Assembly: GCA_016719895.1 (NCBI GenBank)
Contig: JADJYG010000022.1
Coordinates: forward strand, 62,001-126,000
Direction of reading: 5' to 3'
DNA: 64,000 bases
Origin: Saprospirales bacterium
GTDB lineage: Bacteria; Bacteroidota; Bacteroidia; Chitinophagales; Saprospiraceae
Part shown: piece after piece, positions 44,501 to 51,729 of the stretch
Position numbering within the stretch: position 1 is the first letter of the stretch
Layout: every line of letters starts with the position of its first letter
Translations under genes and position numbers: made by a program
The notes under the pieces: generated by a model
The model's database searches: none
Told to the model about the DNA's origin: nothing
Seen by the model: only the letters and a program-made list of their open reading frames with translations

Positions 44501-46081
44501 AAAAAAAACGGCATCAAAGCGGCCATCTGGCCGGGGCTCCAGCCGGGCCCAGCCCCGGTTCCGGATGCCGATCCATATCCGGCCGTTGCGGTCTTCGGCT
44601 ACAGACCGGACCAGCATATCGGAGGCGCCGATCCGCACGGGTGTTTGCCAGGCGCCCCGGCTGAAGGATATCCGGAAAAGGCCGTTGTTGCCGCCGGCAT
44701 ATACGGCGCCGGGTTGCCGGTGGGAAACGGTCAGGGCATAAAAAGGGCCTGAATTGGCTCCGGGCAGCCCTTGCAGCCTGTTTTGTGCAGACAAGGCGTA
44801 AATGCCCGAGCCGGTAGCCAACAGGAGGCGCGGCAGTTGTTCGCCCGGCAGCACCGCTTCTTCCAGGGCAAAAACCTGGTCGCGCAAGGCGTCATCCACC
44901 CGGTAAAACCGGGCGGGGGCGGAGGGTGTCGGAGCGGGGCGCAGGGCGTACAAACCGAGGTTGGTGCCTGCATACAGCACACCGCGATGCCTTTTGATAC
45001 ACAGCACGGCGGCATCCAAGCCCAGGCCGGCGTCCCAATATTGAAACGGGGCCCGCATGGATATGCGGTCGAGCCCGTGGTTCATGGCGGCCCACAGCCC
45101 TTGCTGGCGGTCCAGATACAAATGGTGCACCGTATTGTCGTGCAAGCCCAGGGTCCGGTGGATATGGCGTTGGAGCGACCCGCCGGGCAGGGTCAGGTAG
45201 ATCCCCCCGCTGAGGGTGGCCAGGGCGTACCCGCCGCCGGGCAATTGCAGTCCGTGGTACAACTCTTCGGTTTGCAGCCGGTTTTGCAGCGCTTCAAAGC
45301 CCGGCGGGCGGGCGCGGGCGCCGGTGCTGGGGTCGTAAGCCCAAACGCCGTTTTTTTGCGTGCCGACAAGTATCTGCGTCTTTTGGTACGGCAGCAGGAA
45401 GGCAATGGTTTCCTGCTTGAACCACGCGCCACCCGGCAGCGCTTGCAGGCCATTTCCCCACCAGCGGCACAATCCGGCGCCGGCTGTTTTTAAAAAATAC
45501 TGCCCGCCTAATGCGTACGCCCGGAGGTACGAATCCGCCACGGGCAGGATTTCGAGGCGTTTGCCGGCATACAAAAATAAATATTGCCGGCTCTGAAAAA
45601 AGACGGTATCTCCCAGCAGGTGCACCGAGCGCACCACGCCAAAATTGCGCTCGGAGTCCGGCAGTTGTTCGCAAAGAGAAATATAACGGCGGGCGCCGTC
45701 CGGCCCGGTCCGGAGGTAGCCGAAATCGCCGGCGCCGCCCACATATACTACCCCGGCCGAATCGGTGGCCAATGCAAATACCCCGCCATTGGTACCCGGT
45801 ATACGCCGCCAGTTGTGGCCGTCGAATTCCAGCAGGCACTCATTGTTGCCCACATACAACATACCCCGCCGGTCTTGCAGCACCGCCCAATTTTGGGCGC
45901 TGGCGCCGTATTCCCGGCTGTTGTAGTGGCGGATAAGCGCCTGTCCTTGTTCAATATGGCGTCCGGCGGTTTGGCCAGACATACCGGGCCCGGCAAGCAG
46001 GGCGGTCCACACTGCCAGTAAAATTCGAAGGATCAGGGCAAAAGAGCGCCGCTGACAGGCTGTAAGCATTTGGGTTGGCAT
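41555..46081 (-). CDS. Hybrid sensor histidine kinase with receiver and class III nucleotide cyclase domains
   Basis: 1508 residues. The N-terminal hydrophobic segment is followed by a periplasmic two-component-regulator-type propeller (about 45-700) and a Y_Y_Y beta domain (about 715-780, YSVFLEGYDRQWSAW). A second membrane helix sits at about 785-805. Then HisKA (FLANTSHELRTPLNGIIGLS, His near 840), HATPase (NLVGNAVKFTDQG, DTGIGIAPEH, GGTGLGLAISK), a receiver (VRILIVDDEPINHH, phospho-Asp in LLDVMMPRMSGYE, near 1147), and a class III cyclase (LFSDIRSYTSLSE, YLGDGIMAIF, DTVNTASRIE; about 1240-1410). Metal Asp, transition-state Asn and Arg are present, but the usual adenine-selecting Lys before YLGD is Gln. 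A short TPR-like tail follows. Downstream of an anti-sigma-like gene (60 bp). Confidence 0.92.
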   Translation of the reverse strand: MPTQMLTACQRRSFALILRILLAVWTALLAGPGMSGQTAGRHIEQGQALIRHYNSREYGASAQNWAVLQDRRGMLYVGNNECLLEFDGHNWRRIPGTNGGVFALATDSAGVVYVGGAGDFGYLRTGPDGARRYISLCEQLPDSERNFGVVRSVHLLGDTVFFQSRQYLFLYAGKRLEILPVADSYLRAYALGGQYFLKTAGAGLCRWWGNGLQALPGGAWFKQETIAFLLPYQKTQILVGTQKNGVWAYDPSTGARARPPGFEALQNRLQTEELYHGLQLPGGGYALATLSGGIYLTLPGGSLQRHIHRTLGLHDNTVHHLYLDRQQGLWAAMNHGLDRISMRAPFQYWDAGLGLDAAVLCIKRHRGVLYAGTNLGLYALRPAPTPSAPARFYRVDDALRDQVFALEEAVLPGEQLPRLLLATGSGIYALSAQNRLQGLPGANSGPFYALTVSHRQPGAVYAGGNNGLFRISFSRGAWQTPVRIGASDMLVRSVAEDRNGRIWIGIRNRGWARLEPRPDGRFDAVFFDQLNDRQAVGDHRIFPWGDALLFRSSQFGAFRFDEEKNTFQPLYFSEAQARQKSPAWVAATGPARHAWVWAPSADGAQLEWLREKEPGTWTRVYQPFGILPDVRDLFQNGFYPENEHVTWIKNAIGLYRFDASDMPERRYFQQAFTVLLRRVQVGGDSLLAADWLAQPEKTWALAHQNNSIAFQFAALAFERPENNRYSVFLEGYDRQWSAWTNKTEKEYTNLPSGTYTFRVRARNAFAEEAVSGNFTVALLPPWYQSWWAYLLYLSLFGSILFALARLLTRQQARRLQREQQINEQLRSADKLKDQFLANTSHELRTPLNGIIGLSESLLDGIGRFPAEKQREELSLIISSGRRLAALVNDLLDFSKLKENDLQLRPVAVDLQALAEVVLQICQPLVQEKDLRLINAIPEELTVLADEDRLQQILLNLVGNAVKFTDQGSVRVSAQVMAGTAPEVEIAVADTGIGIAPEHQNQIFEAFQQADGSIERQFGGTGLGLAISKSLIELQGGRIRVESESGQGATFFFTLPAANGPAPRHLPAAEAFQPVARENFPLPHIPPPERLLPGGNAVRILIVDDEPINHHVLCNHLENEPFHLTNALNGEEALRFLEEGSAFDLVLLDVMMPRMSGYEVCRRIRIKYLPSELPIIMITAKNQVQDLVQGLTLGANDYLAKPFSKEEFLARVHTQLDLHRIFDVTARFVPNEFIRALGYERLTEVKLGDHTQREVTVLFSDIRSYTSLSENMTPEENFQFVNTYNGRMGPLIRKHKGFVNQYLGDGIMAIFPQDAEQALQAAIEMQSELQAYNRQRRQEGQVPIRVGMGLHNGPLIMGITGDDARLDAATVSDTVNTASRIENLTFYYGVNILCSEDTLARIPDKTPYLLRYLGKVQVKGKQQPIGIYECFDGDEPEELALKSATLDFFEQGITDFFKRRFSDAHAAFDAVLRRYPQDHTAQLFFEKCRRYAQNGVPDDWTGVEKMEIK

Positions 46082-46141
46082 GTTGGTCCCCTTTCATTCG
46101 ACCGTCCGGGAGAAAACGCGGGTTGATTTGTTTTTTCCCGG

Positions 46142-46924
46142 TCAAAGCTCGCTCAATATCTTTTTAGCCTCGTTGTGGTGCGGATGGGCGTTTTGGCCAG
46201 CAATGCGGCGGAATACTTGTTTGGCTTCCTCTATGCGGTTGCTTTTGAGCAGCGCCAGTGCCGAATACCATTGTGCCGACTCCCAGTCAAAACTGTCCGA
46301 ATTCACCTGACGGAGGGCCTGCAAAGCCGCCCCGGGGTTGTCCAGGGCCAGTTGAGCAATACCGAGGTACAGGCTGGCTTCCGATCTGCCGGTAAAGGTA
46401 GTGTCTGCCAGTAAGCCTTCCAACTGCGCGACGCTCGTTTTGTAATCGCCTTGCGCGAAGGCCTGGCGCCACTTCGCGGCACTGCTTTCTTCGCTTCGCG
46501 CTTCCGGAGCGGGCGGAATGGTGAAATTGGCGGCGTAAATATCTTCCGGCGCGTCGGGAGCCGCCCCGTCCGGACGATTCATCAGCCAAAGGGGCAGAAC
46601 GATTACCAGCAATCCAACAAGGACGGCAGCCGCATAAATTATACGCGAATAGGATGTCATGGCGCGGATATTAACGGATGTACGGTTCGGAGTAAGTGCA
46701 GAGGCGTTCATTTGATTCAGTTCTTTAGACAAAGCCATCAATTTTTCTTCGAGCTCCCGGTCGCCCGCTGCCACAAGGGCCTTAAATACGGTAGCTGTTT
46801 CAGCGGCCGCGGCCGCGAAGGCCGGGTCGGCGGCCAACCGTTGCTCGAATGCTGCTTTTTCCTCTGGCGGTAACTGATTCGCAAGGTATTTGCGGACAAG
46901 ATCGATTATTTCCTCCTGCATCAT
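46142..46924 (-). CDS. Anti-sigma-like membrane protein with TPR C-terminal domain
   Basis: 260 residues. N-terminal helical part (IDLVRKYLANQLPPEEKAAF) resembles anti-sigma domains without zinc ligands. One membrane helix is at about 94-114 (AAAVLVGLLVIVLPLWLM). The rest is two to three TPR-type repeats (WRQAFAQGDYKTSVAQLEGL, ASLYLGIAQLALDNPGAALQ, YSALALLKSNRIEEAKQVFR), presumably periplasmic. It is divergent from the TPR-CHAT gene, and both have -7 elements in the 192 bp between them. Its partner may be the ECF sigma factor at 51011-51580, which has no other anti-sigma candidate nearby; this is inference. Confidence 0.75.
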   Translation of the reverse strand: MMQEEIIDLVRKYLANQLPPEEKAAFEQRLAADPAFAAAAAETATVFKALVAAGDRELEEKLMALSKELNQMNASALTPNRTSVNIRAMTSYSRIIYAAAVLVGLLVIVLPLWLMNRPDGAAPDAPEDIYAANFTIPPAPEARSEESSAAKWRQAFAQGDYKTSVAQLEGLLADTTFTGRSEASLYLGIAQLALDNPGAALQALRQVNSDSFDWESAQWYSALALLKSNRIEEAKQVFRRIAGQNAHPHHNEAKKILSEL

Positions 46925-46964
46925 TTTATGCTGTTCAGGTTCAGGTGTTAGACGGCAGTTGGGC

Positions 46965-46972
46965 CAAAATTA
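46965..46972 (-). promoter_or_regulatory. Candidate -7 element for the anti-sigma/sensor operon
   Basis: Minus strand reads TAATTTTG, exact TAnnTTTG, 41 bp upstream of the ATG at 46924, with CTTG 23 bp further up. Confidence 0.45.
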
Positions 46973-47026
46973 TCAATACCCGGCACAATTTTATTCAAGT
47001 TTTCGGAGCAACATGCCAGGAGTTGG

Positions 47027-47034
47027 TATATTTG
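47027..47034 (+). promoter_or_regulatory. Candidate -7 element for the TPR-CHAT gene
   Basis: TATATTTG, exact TAnnTTTG, 83 bp before the ATG at 47117, with TTTC about 22 bp upstream of it in place of TTTG. It implies a leader of roughly 75 nt. Confidence 0.4.
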
Positions 47035-47116
47035 GGCGCCGGAGGAAAATTCCAAACATGTGCTTAAAGCGCCAACCGCTCGGGGCCGGTGCCAATACCA
47101 ACGAACGCGCAATCTG

Positions 47117-50100
47117 ATGAAAACAACCCTCTTCTGGCTCACAGCCATACTCTTCGCCGTTTTAACATGCAGCCAATCCACCGGGCCAACCAGCTCCCAA
47201 CCAACGCAGGTACAGGACCCCGAAGCGGCAGCGCTGGCAAAAAAAGCTGAGGCGTTTTTGAGCCGGGACGTATTTGACAGCACCCTGATTTATTCCCTGC
47301 AAGCGGTGGAACTGGCTGAAAAAAAGCAGGACTGGGAAAGCTGGGGAAATGCGCACACCAGCCGGATTATCGCCATGTATTACCAGGACCGCTGTGCCGA
47401 AACCGCCGCCGGTTTCCCCGAACTGGAGAAAAAAGCCCGGCGCCATTTGCCGGCGGCGAATCGTTTTTGGGGCGCCTTTTTCAATATTGCCGGTGCTGTT
47501 TATCATCAAACCGGCAATTACGATGCTGCGCTGGACTACGGGAAGAAAGAAATTTCCTTCTTTGAAAAAAGCGACCTCCAAACGGACCTTGCCATAGCGC
47601 TGAACAACGTCGGAGCGTACTACCGCAGCAAGGGCGACTACGACCGCGCGCTGGAATACACCCTGTGGGCCCTTCAGGTATACGCGTCGATGCCCACATC
47701 GACGCCCGGCGACCTGGCCTGGACCCACGGCAACCTGAGCGCGATCTGGTACCGGAAAAAAGACTACACCCGCTCCATAGCAGCCGGCGAAAAAGCGCTT
47801 TCTATCTTGCAGAACGCCCCCGACGGCGGCAAACCGGCCGAATTTGTTGTAATTTACAATGACCTGGCCAATGCCTGCACGCTTGCGGGCGAATACGAAA
47901 AATCCCTGGATTATCTGCAGGAAGCCCTGCGTATTTGCCGGGCATCCGGGCTGGAGTCCGACCTGGCCACAACCTACCATAATCTCGGCCATGTTTACCG
48001 GATGACCGGTCGCTACAAGGAGGCCGCCGCCTATTTGAAACAGGCGATCGAACAGTATGGCGCGGAACATCAGAACTACGGGAAAGCCTGCCGGCACATG
48101 GGTTTTATCGCCCAAAAGGAGGGCAATTTGCGCGGCGCACTGGCCTGGCAACAAAAAGCCCTGCGGGTGCTGGCCGATTCGTTCCCGGAGCAGGACATCC
48201 TCGCCAACCCAAGCCCGCAGCGGGTAAATGCATACCTGGATTTTCTTTTTGCCCTGCGCGACAAAGGCGAAACCCTGAGCCTGCTCGCCGCAAAAGAATC
48301 GAACCCCGCTTTTTTGACGGCAGCCCTGCGCACCTACGATCTCGCGGCCGGCCTGCTCGACAGCATGCAGGCGGAATACCACGAAGGCTCGCGGCAATTT
48401 TGGAACCAGGAAGCCCGGCCAATCATGGAAAGCGCTATCGGCGTGGCGATGCAACTGTACCAAAATACCGGAAACCAGCAATACCTCGAACAAGCCTTCC
48501 GGTATGCCGAGCGCAGCAAAGCGCTGCTGCTGGCAGAAGCCCTGCGCGAATCGGCCGCCAAGGAACAGGCCGGCATACCCGAGGCATTGTTGCAGCGGGA
48601 AAAAGAACTGAAAATCGACATTGCCTTTTATAAAAAACAAATCTTCCGCGAACAGCAAAAATCCGGGGCCGACGCGCAGAAAATACTGCTCTGGCAATCC
48701 GAAATACTGAAACGCCGCCGCTCCTACGAAGCGCTGCTGGCCGAGTTCGAAAAAAGCTACCCGCAATACTACGAGATCAAATACCGCCAATCAGACATCA
48801 CGCTTGCGGCCGTTCAGAAAGCCCTGGCGGAGGATGTCGCCCTGGTCGAGTTTTTTGCAGGCGACCAGGAGATTTACGCCTTTTTTCTGGATCGAAACAA
48901 CGCCAGGGGATACCGGATTCCGTTCGACGGCAGCGTGACCGCTCCCCTCGACCGGCTCCTGAGCGGCCTGCGCGACCGGCGCCGGGTCAGCGAACAAGGC
49001 CGGAGCGCAGCGGCCCTGACCCAATTCTCCAAAGACGCATCGGCCTTGTTTCAGCGGCTTTTGGCGCCCGCCGGCGCCAAAATGCCGAAGCAACTGGTGC
49101 TGATCCCTGACGGCGCGCTGGCCTACCTGCCGTTTGAACTCTTGCTCCTGCCGGATTCTGCCGCCGCCGCACCGGGTTTTGCCAGCCTGCCTTACCTGCT
49201 CCACAGCACCGCCGTGCGCTACGAATATTCGATTGCACTGGCCTTGCGGCCGCTGCCCCGACACCGCAGCGAGCGGTTTTTCGACGGCTATGCGCCCGCC
49301 TATGGCGCCGACCGGCCGGCAGCAACCAACCGCGGCGAAACCAACCACTGCCGCGAACAGGAAACGGCAGATTTTGCCCCGCTGAGCAACAACCAGGCCG
49401 AGGTCGGCAGTATTGCCAAAAAACTGCACGGCCGCGCCTTTTTGGCGGCAGAGGCCACAGAACTGCAGTTTAAAAAACAGGCGCAGCAGCCGCGCATCGT
49501 ACACCTGGCCATGCACGGTTTTCTGAACGACTGCGACCCGCTGTATTCCGGCCTGGTGTTCAGCACGCCTCCGGCAGCCGCAGCGGCGGATACCCTGGCT
49601 GCGGAGGACGGCTTTTTGCACGCCTATGAAATATATAACCTGCGTATGAATGCCGACCTGGCCGTGTTAAGCGCCTGCAACACCGGCCAGGGCAAACTGA
49701 CGAAAGGAGAAGGCGTCATCAGCCTGGCGCGCGCATTCAAATACGCCGGCTGCGCCAATGTGCTCATGAGCCTTTGGCAGGCGGATGACCAATCTACCGC
49801 ACAGATCATGCAGGCTTTTTACCGCCACCTGCAAGCGGGGCTCGGCAAAGACGCCGCCATCCGGCAGGCCAAACTGGATTACCTGGGCTCCAATACCCGC
49901 AACCATCCATTTTTTTGGGGGGCCTTTGTGCTGATTGGCGACGACCAACCGCTGCGGCAAAGCCACAGCCGGTGGTGGTATGCCTTTCTTTTGATCCCGC
50001 TGGCCGGCGCCGGCTGGTGGTATTGGCGTGCCAAACGGCACTTTGGCCCCGCCGCTCAAAAAAAACCGGTTTATACCCAGCGGAAAGTGGTTTGCGAAAA

Positions 50101-50131
50101 AGTGGAAGCAATTGGTCTATTGTCGGCGTGA
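47117..50131 (+). CDS. TPR-CHAT caspase-like protease lipoprotein
   Basis: 1004 residues from the ATG at 47117, giving a signal peptide (MKTTLFWLTAILFAVLTC) with a possible lipobox. Residues about 35-400 are TPR repeats (IALNNVGAYYRSKGDYDRAL, YNDLANACTLAGEYEKSLDY, YHNLGHVYRMTGRYKEAAAY). A helical linker leads to the CHAT domain (about 570-950) with catalytic His in HLAMHGFLND (near 798) and Cys in VLSACNTGQGKLTKGEG (near 853). A membrane helix (about 953-972) is followed by a basic tail. CHAT peptidases act in conflict and cell-death systems; here the topology suggests an envelope location. The last ~19 codons and the stop lie in a palindromic repeat (50072-50196). Divergent from the anti-sigma/TPR gene. 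Confidence 0.9.
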   Translation: MKTTLFWLTAILFAVLTCSQSTGPTSSQPTQVQDPEAAALAKKAEAFLSRDVFDSTLIYSLQAVELAEKKQDWESWGNAHTSRIIAMYYQDRCAETAAGFPELEKKARRHLPAANRFWGAFFNIAGAVYHQTGNYDAALDYGKKEISFFEKSDLQTDLAIALNNVGAYYRSKGDYDRALEYTLWALQVYASMPTSTPGDLAWTHGNLSAIWYRKKDYTRSIAAGEKALSILQNAPDGGKPAEFVVIYNDLANACTLAGEYEKSLDYLQEALRICRASGLESDLATTYHNLGHVYRMTGRYKEAAAYLKQAIEQYGAEHQNYGKACRHMGFIAQKEGNLRGALAWQQKALRVLADSFPEQDILANPSPQRVNAYLDFLFALRDKGETLSLLAAKESNPAFLTAALRTYDLAAGLLDSMQAEYHEGSRQFWNQEARPIMESAIGVAMQLYQNTGNQQYLEQAFRYAERSKALLLAEALRESAAKEQAGIPEALLQREKELKIDIAFYKKQIFREQQKSGADAQKILLWQSEILKRRRSYEALLAEFEKSYPQYYEIKYRQSDITLAAVQKALAEDVALVEFFAGDQEIYAFFLDRNNARGYRIPFDGSVTAPLDRLLSGLRDRRRVSEQGRSAAALTQFSKDASALFQRLLAPAGAKMPKQLVLIPDGALAYLPFELLLLPDSAAAAPGFASLPYLLHSTAVRYEYSIALALRPLPRHRSERFFDGYAPAYGADRPAATNRGETNHCREQETADFAPLSNNQAEVGSIAKKLHGRAFLAAEATELQFKKQAQQPRIVHLAMHGFLNDCDPLYSGLVFSTPPAAAAADTLAAEDGFLHAYEIYNLRMNADLAVLSACNTGQGKLTKGEGVISLARAFKYAGCANVLMSLWQADDQSTAQIMQAFYRHLQAGLGKDAAIRQAKLDYLGSNTRNHPFFWGAFVLIGDDQPLRQSHSRWWYAFLLIPLAGAGWWYWRAKRHFGPAAQKKPVYTQRKVVCEKVEAIGLLSA

Positions 50132-50196
50132 CTCGCAGTCACGCCGACAATGTGCGCGGGATCAGCACTTTCGCAAAGCACTTTCCGCCGGGTATA
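50072..50196. repeat. Nested palindromic element overlapping the CHAT 3' end
   Basis: Outer arms 50072-50099 and 50166-50196 pair over 28 positions with two mismatches (TATACCC.GCGGAAAGTG and on). The inner part, 50119-50151, is a perfect 15-bp-arm palindrome (ATTGTCGGCGTGACT, loop CGC) and contains the CHAT stop codon. The same inner palindrome, less perfect, occurs at 15686-15718. No clear target-site duplication. Confidence 0.8.
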
Positions 50197-50298
50197 ATTA
50201 TTTATGACTGCATGTTATCAACCGTCCAACCGCTATTCCAGATACGTACCCCAGACCAGGCTGAATAATTATTTTTTTTCACTAAACCAATTTGCCAT

Positions 50299-50775
50299 AT
50301 GGCTGAGACAAGAAGTATCCGCGTCAAACAGGTCCGGGCAGCCGACCCTTCCCTTTCTTTTAACATTGAAATTGCCGATGGCGGCACGTTTCCCCCCTTC
50401 CTTATGGCAAGCGCCCAAATGACGGGCCGTCCGGACGGCGGCTCCTATAACGGCGCCAGCCAGACATTTCAGAACCCTGTTTCGCCCTTAGGCGTGACCA
50501 TAAGTTTTTCTGACCCTGAATACGCCAACGAGACGGATCTGTTATATACCATCACGGTATCCTTTTCACCGGATGGGCGCAATTGGACGCCTTTTTCCGG
50601 TGATTATGGGGGTACCAATTCGGGCGATGTAACGGCTTCCCAAACAGTTGCAGCGCCGCAGGAAACGGAAGTAGTGGCTGAACCGGTGCAACCCGGCACG
50701 GCAGCGAAAAGCGCTCCGGCAGATACGGGTGGCGACTTATCCAGGCGCAAAGGCTGCCTGGGACTTTTTTTCTGA
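50299..50775 (+). CDS. Small protein of unknown function with basic-Cys-hydrophobic tail
   Basis: 158 residues; family not recognised. Residues 1-110 look like a compact beta-sandwich (SIRVKQVRAADPSLSFNIEI, VTISFSDPEYANETDLLYTI, VSFSPDGRNWTPFSGDYGG). Residues 110-145 are a Pro/Ala/Glu-rich, probably disordered linker. The end is SRRKGCLGLFF, basic residues then Cys and hydrophobics. No signal peptide, so cytoplasmic unless the tail binds membrane. It starts 167 bp after the TPR-CHAT gene on the same strand, across the palindromic element, and converges on the sigma gene. A substrate or partner of the CHAT protein is possible but unproven. Confidence 0.65.
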   Translation: MAETRSIRVKQVRAADPSLSFNIEIADGGTFPPFLMASAQMTGRPDGGSYNGASQTFQNPVSPLGVTISFSDPEYANETDLLYTITVSFSPDGRNWTPFSGDYGGTNSGDVTASQTVAAPQETEVVAEPVQPGTAAKSAPADTGGDLSRRKGCLGLFF

Positions 50776-51010
50776 AGCGCGCAGTTTACAATAGTTCGTA
50801 CGCCTTTTACATCTCGTTGAAAATCAAGCCACGCGAGTGTGGTTGGCGTCCTCGCAGGAACGGTCGAAACCATTTTGGGCGGCGTCTGACGCTGACTTCG
50901 TTGGTAAAACAGTTGCGTAGCGATGCTATGCGCCTGTTTCACCGCCTTGCCAGCGCCAAGAATACACTCGCCGAAAACGGCAACTTATTTCGGACACGTT
51001 CCTAACCTGC
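50776..51010. other. 235-bp intergenic region between convergent genes
   Basis: Nothing recognised. Short open frames exist on both strands without family resemblance, and no strong hairpin is seen. Confidence 0.4.
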
Positions 51011-51580
51011 TTAATCTGCCGGGTTCGACAAGTATTCGCGCAGTTTTTGCAGGCAGGTATATTTTTTACTGTTCACACTGGCTGCGTTGCTGAAACCAAT
51101 GCGTTGGGCAATTTCCTCGGAGCTATAGCCGTAGTATTCGGCATCCAGCAGAATCTGTTTGCATACTTCCCCAATCGCCTGCAAATAACGCTGGACGCGC
51201 TCTACCTGATCCGACTGGATCAAACGGCTGAGCGCGTCTGGCGTTTGATCTTCTACTTCCGGGAAATATTCCACGCCCGTTTCGGGGCGGAGGCTTTTTC
51301 GCTTCCGGAGTTCGTCGATGCATTTGTTGGTAAAAATCCGGGTAAGGTAGGTCGTCAGGCTGCTATCGCCCCGAAAGGCGCCTGAAATCAATTGCTTGCG
51401 CAGGGAAATAACGGCCGAATTGTACGCTGTGACGAGGTCGGACCCGTCAAGCGCGCGGTATTTGCTTCGCCCGGCCTTGGCCAGGTAGAAAAATTGCTCA
51501 TACAAGCGCCGGATGCCTTGTTCCTGCCGGCTGCCGCCTGCGCGTATCGCCTCGATTAATTCCTCGTCGGTGTATTGCAT
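51011..51580 (-). CDS. ECF-type sigma-70 family RNA polymerase sigma factor
   Basis: 189 residues. Region 2 is seen in GIRRLYEQFFYLAKAGRSKY, LVTAYNSAVISLRKQLISG and SSLTTYLTRIFTNKCIDELR. Region 4 is seen in CKQILLDAEYYGYSSEEIAQ and FSNAASVNSKKYTCLQKLRE. It belongs to the ECF type often found near CHAT/TPR proteins in Saprospiraceae-like genomes. No anti-sigma gene follows; the nearest candidate is the anti-sigma-like TPR protein at 46142-46924 beyond the CHAT gene. Convergent with the small unknown protein. Confidence 0.9.
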   Translation of the reverse strand: MQYTDEELIEAIRAGGSRQEQGIRRLYEQFFYLAKAGRSKYRALDGSDLVTAYNSAVISLRKQLISGAFRGDSSLTTYLTRIFTNKCIDELRKRKSLRPETGVEYFPEVEDQTPDALSRLIQSDQVERVQRYLQAIGEVCKQILLDAEYYGYSSEEIAQRIGFSNAASVNSKKYTCLQKLREYLSNPAD

Positions 51581-51653
51581 AGACCCGTTAGCAGCGAGAT
51601 AGGAGAGAGGCTAAGGTAGTAATAAATTCAATGGAGTTGAAACGGGGGTGTGA

Positions 51654-51714
51654 CAAACGGTTCACCGCAAAGGCGCGGAGGCTGTGTCTTCGCGCCTTTG
51701 CGGCGAACCGTTTG
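51654..51714. repeat. 61-bp hairpin repeat between sigma and M16 genes
   Basis: CAAACGGTTCACCGCAAAGG and its continuation pair with 51690-51714 over about 26 bp with two mismatches. The CACCGCAAAGGCGC-type sequence is of the sort widely dispersed in bacterial genomes. It lies 16 bp beyond the M16 stop and could also stop transcription, although no T tract follows on the minus strand. Confidence 0.75.
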
Positions 51715-51729
51715 CGGGAGGTAAACTGC

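Noticed and set aside
47162..48790. 542-codon open frame on the minus strand
   Set aside because: Antisense to the TPR part of the CHAT gene, with no recognisable domain.
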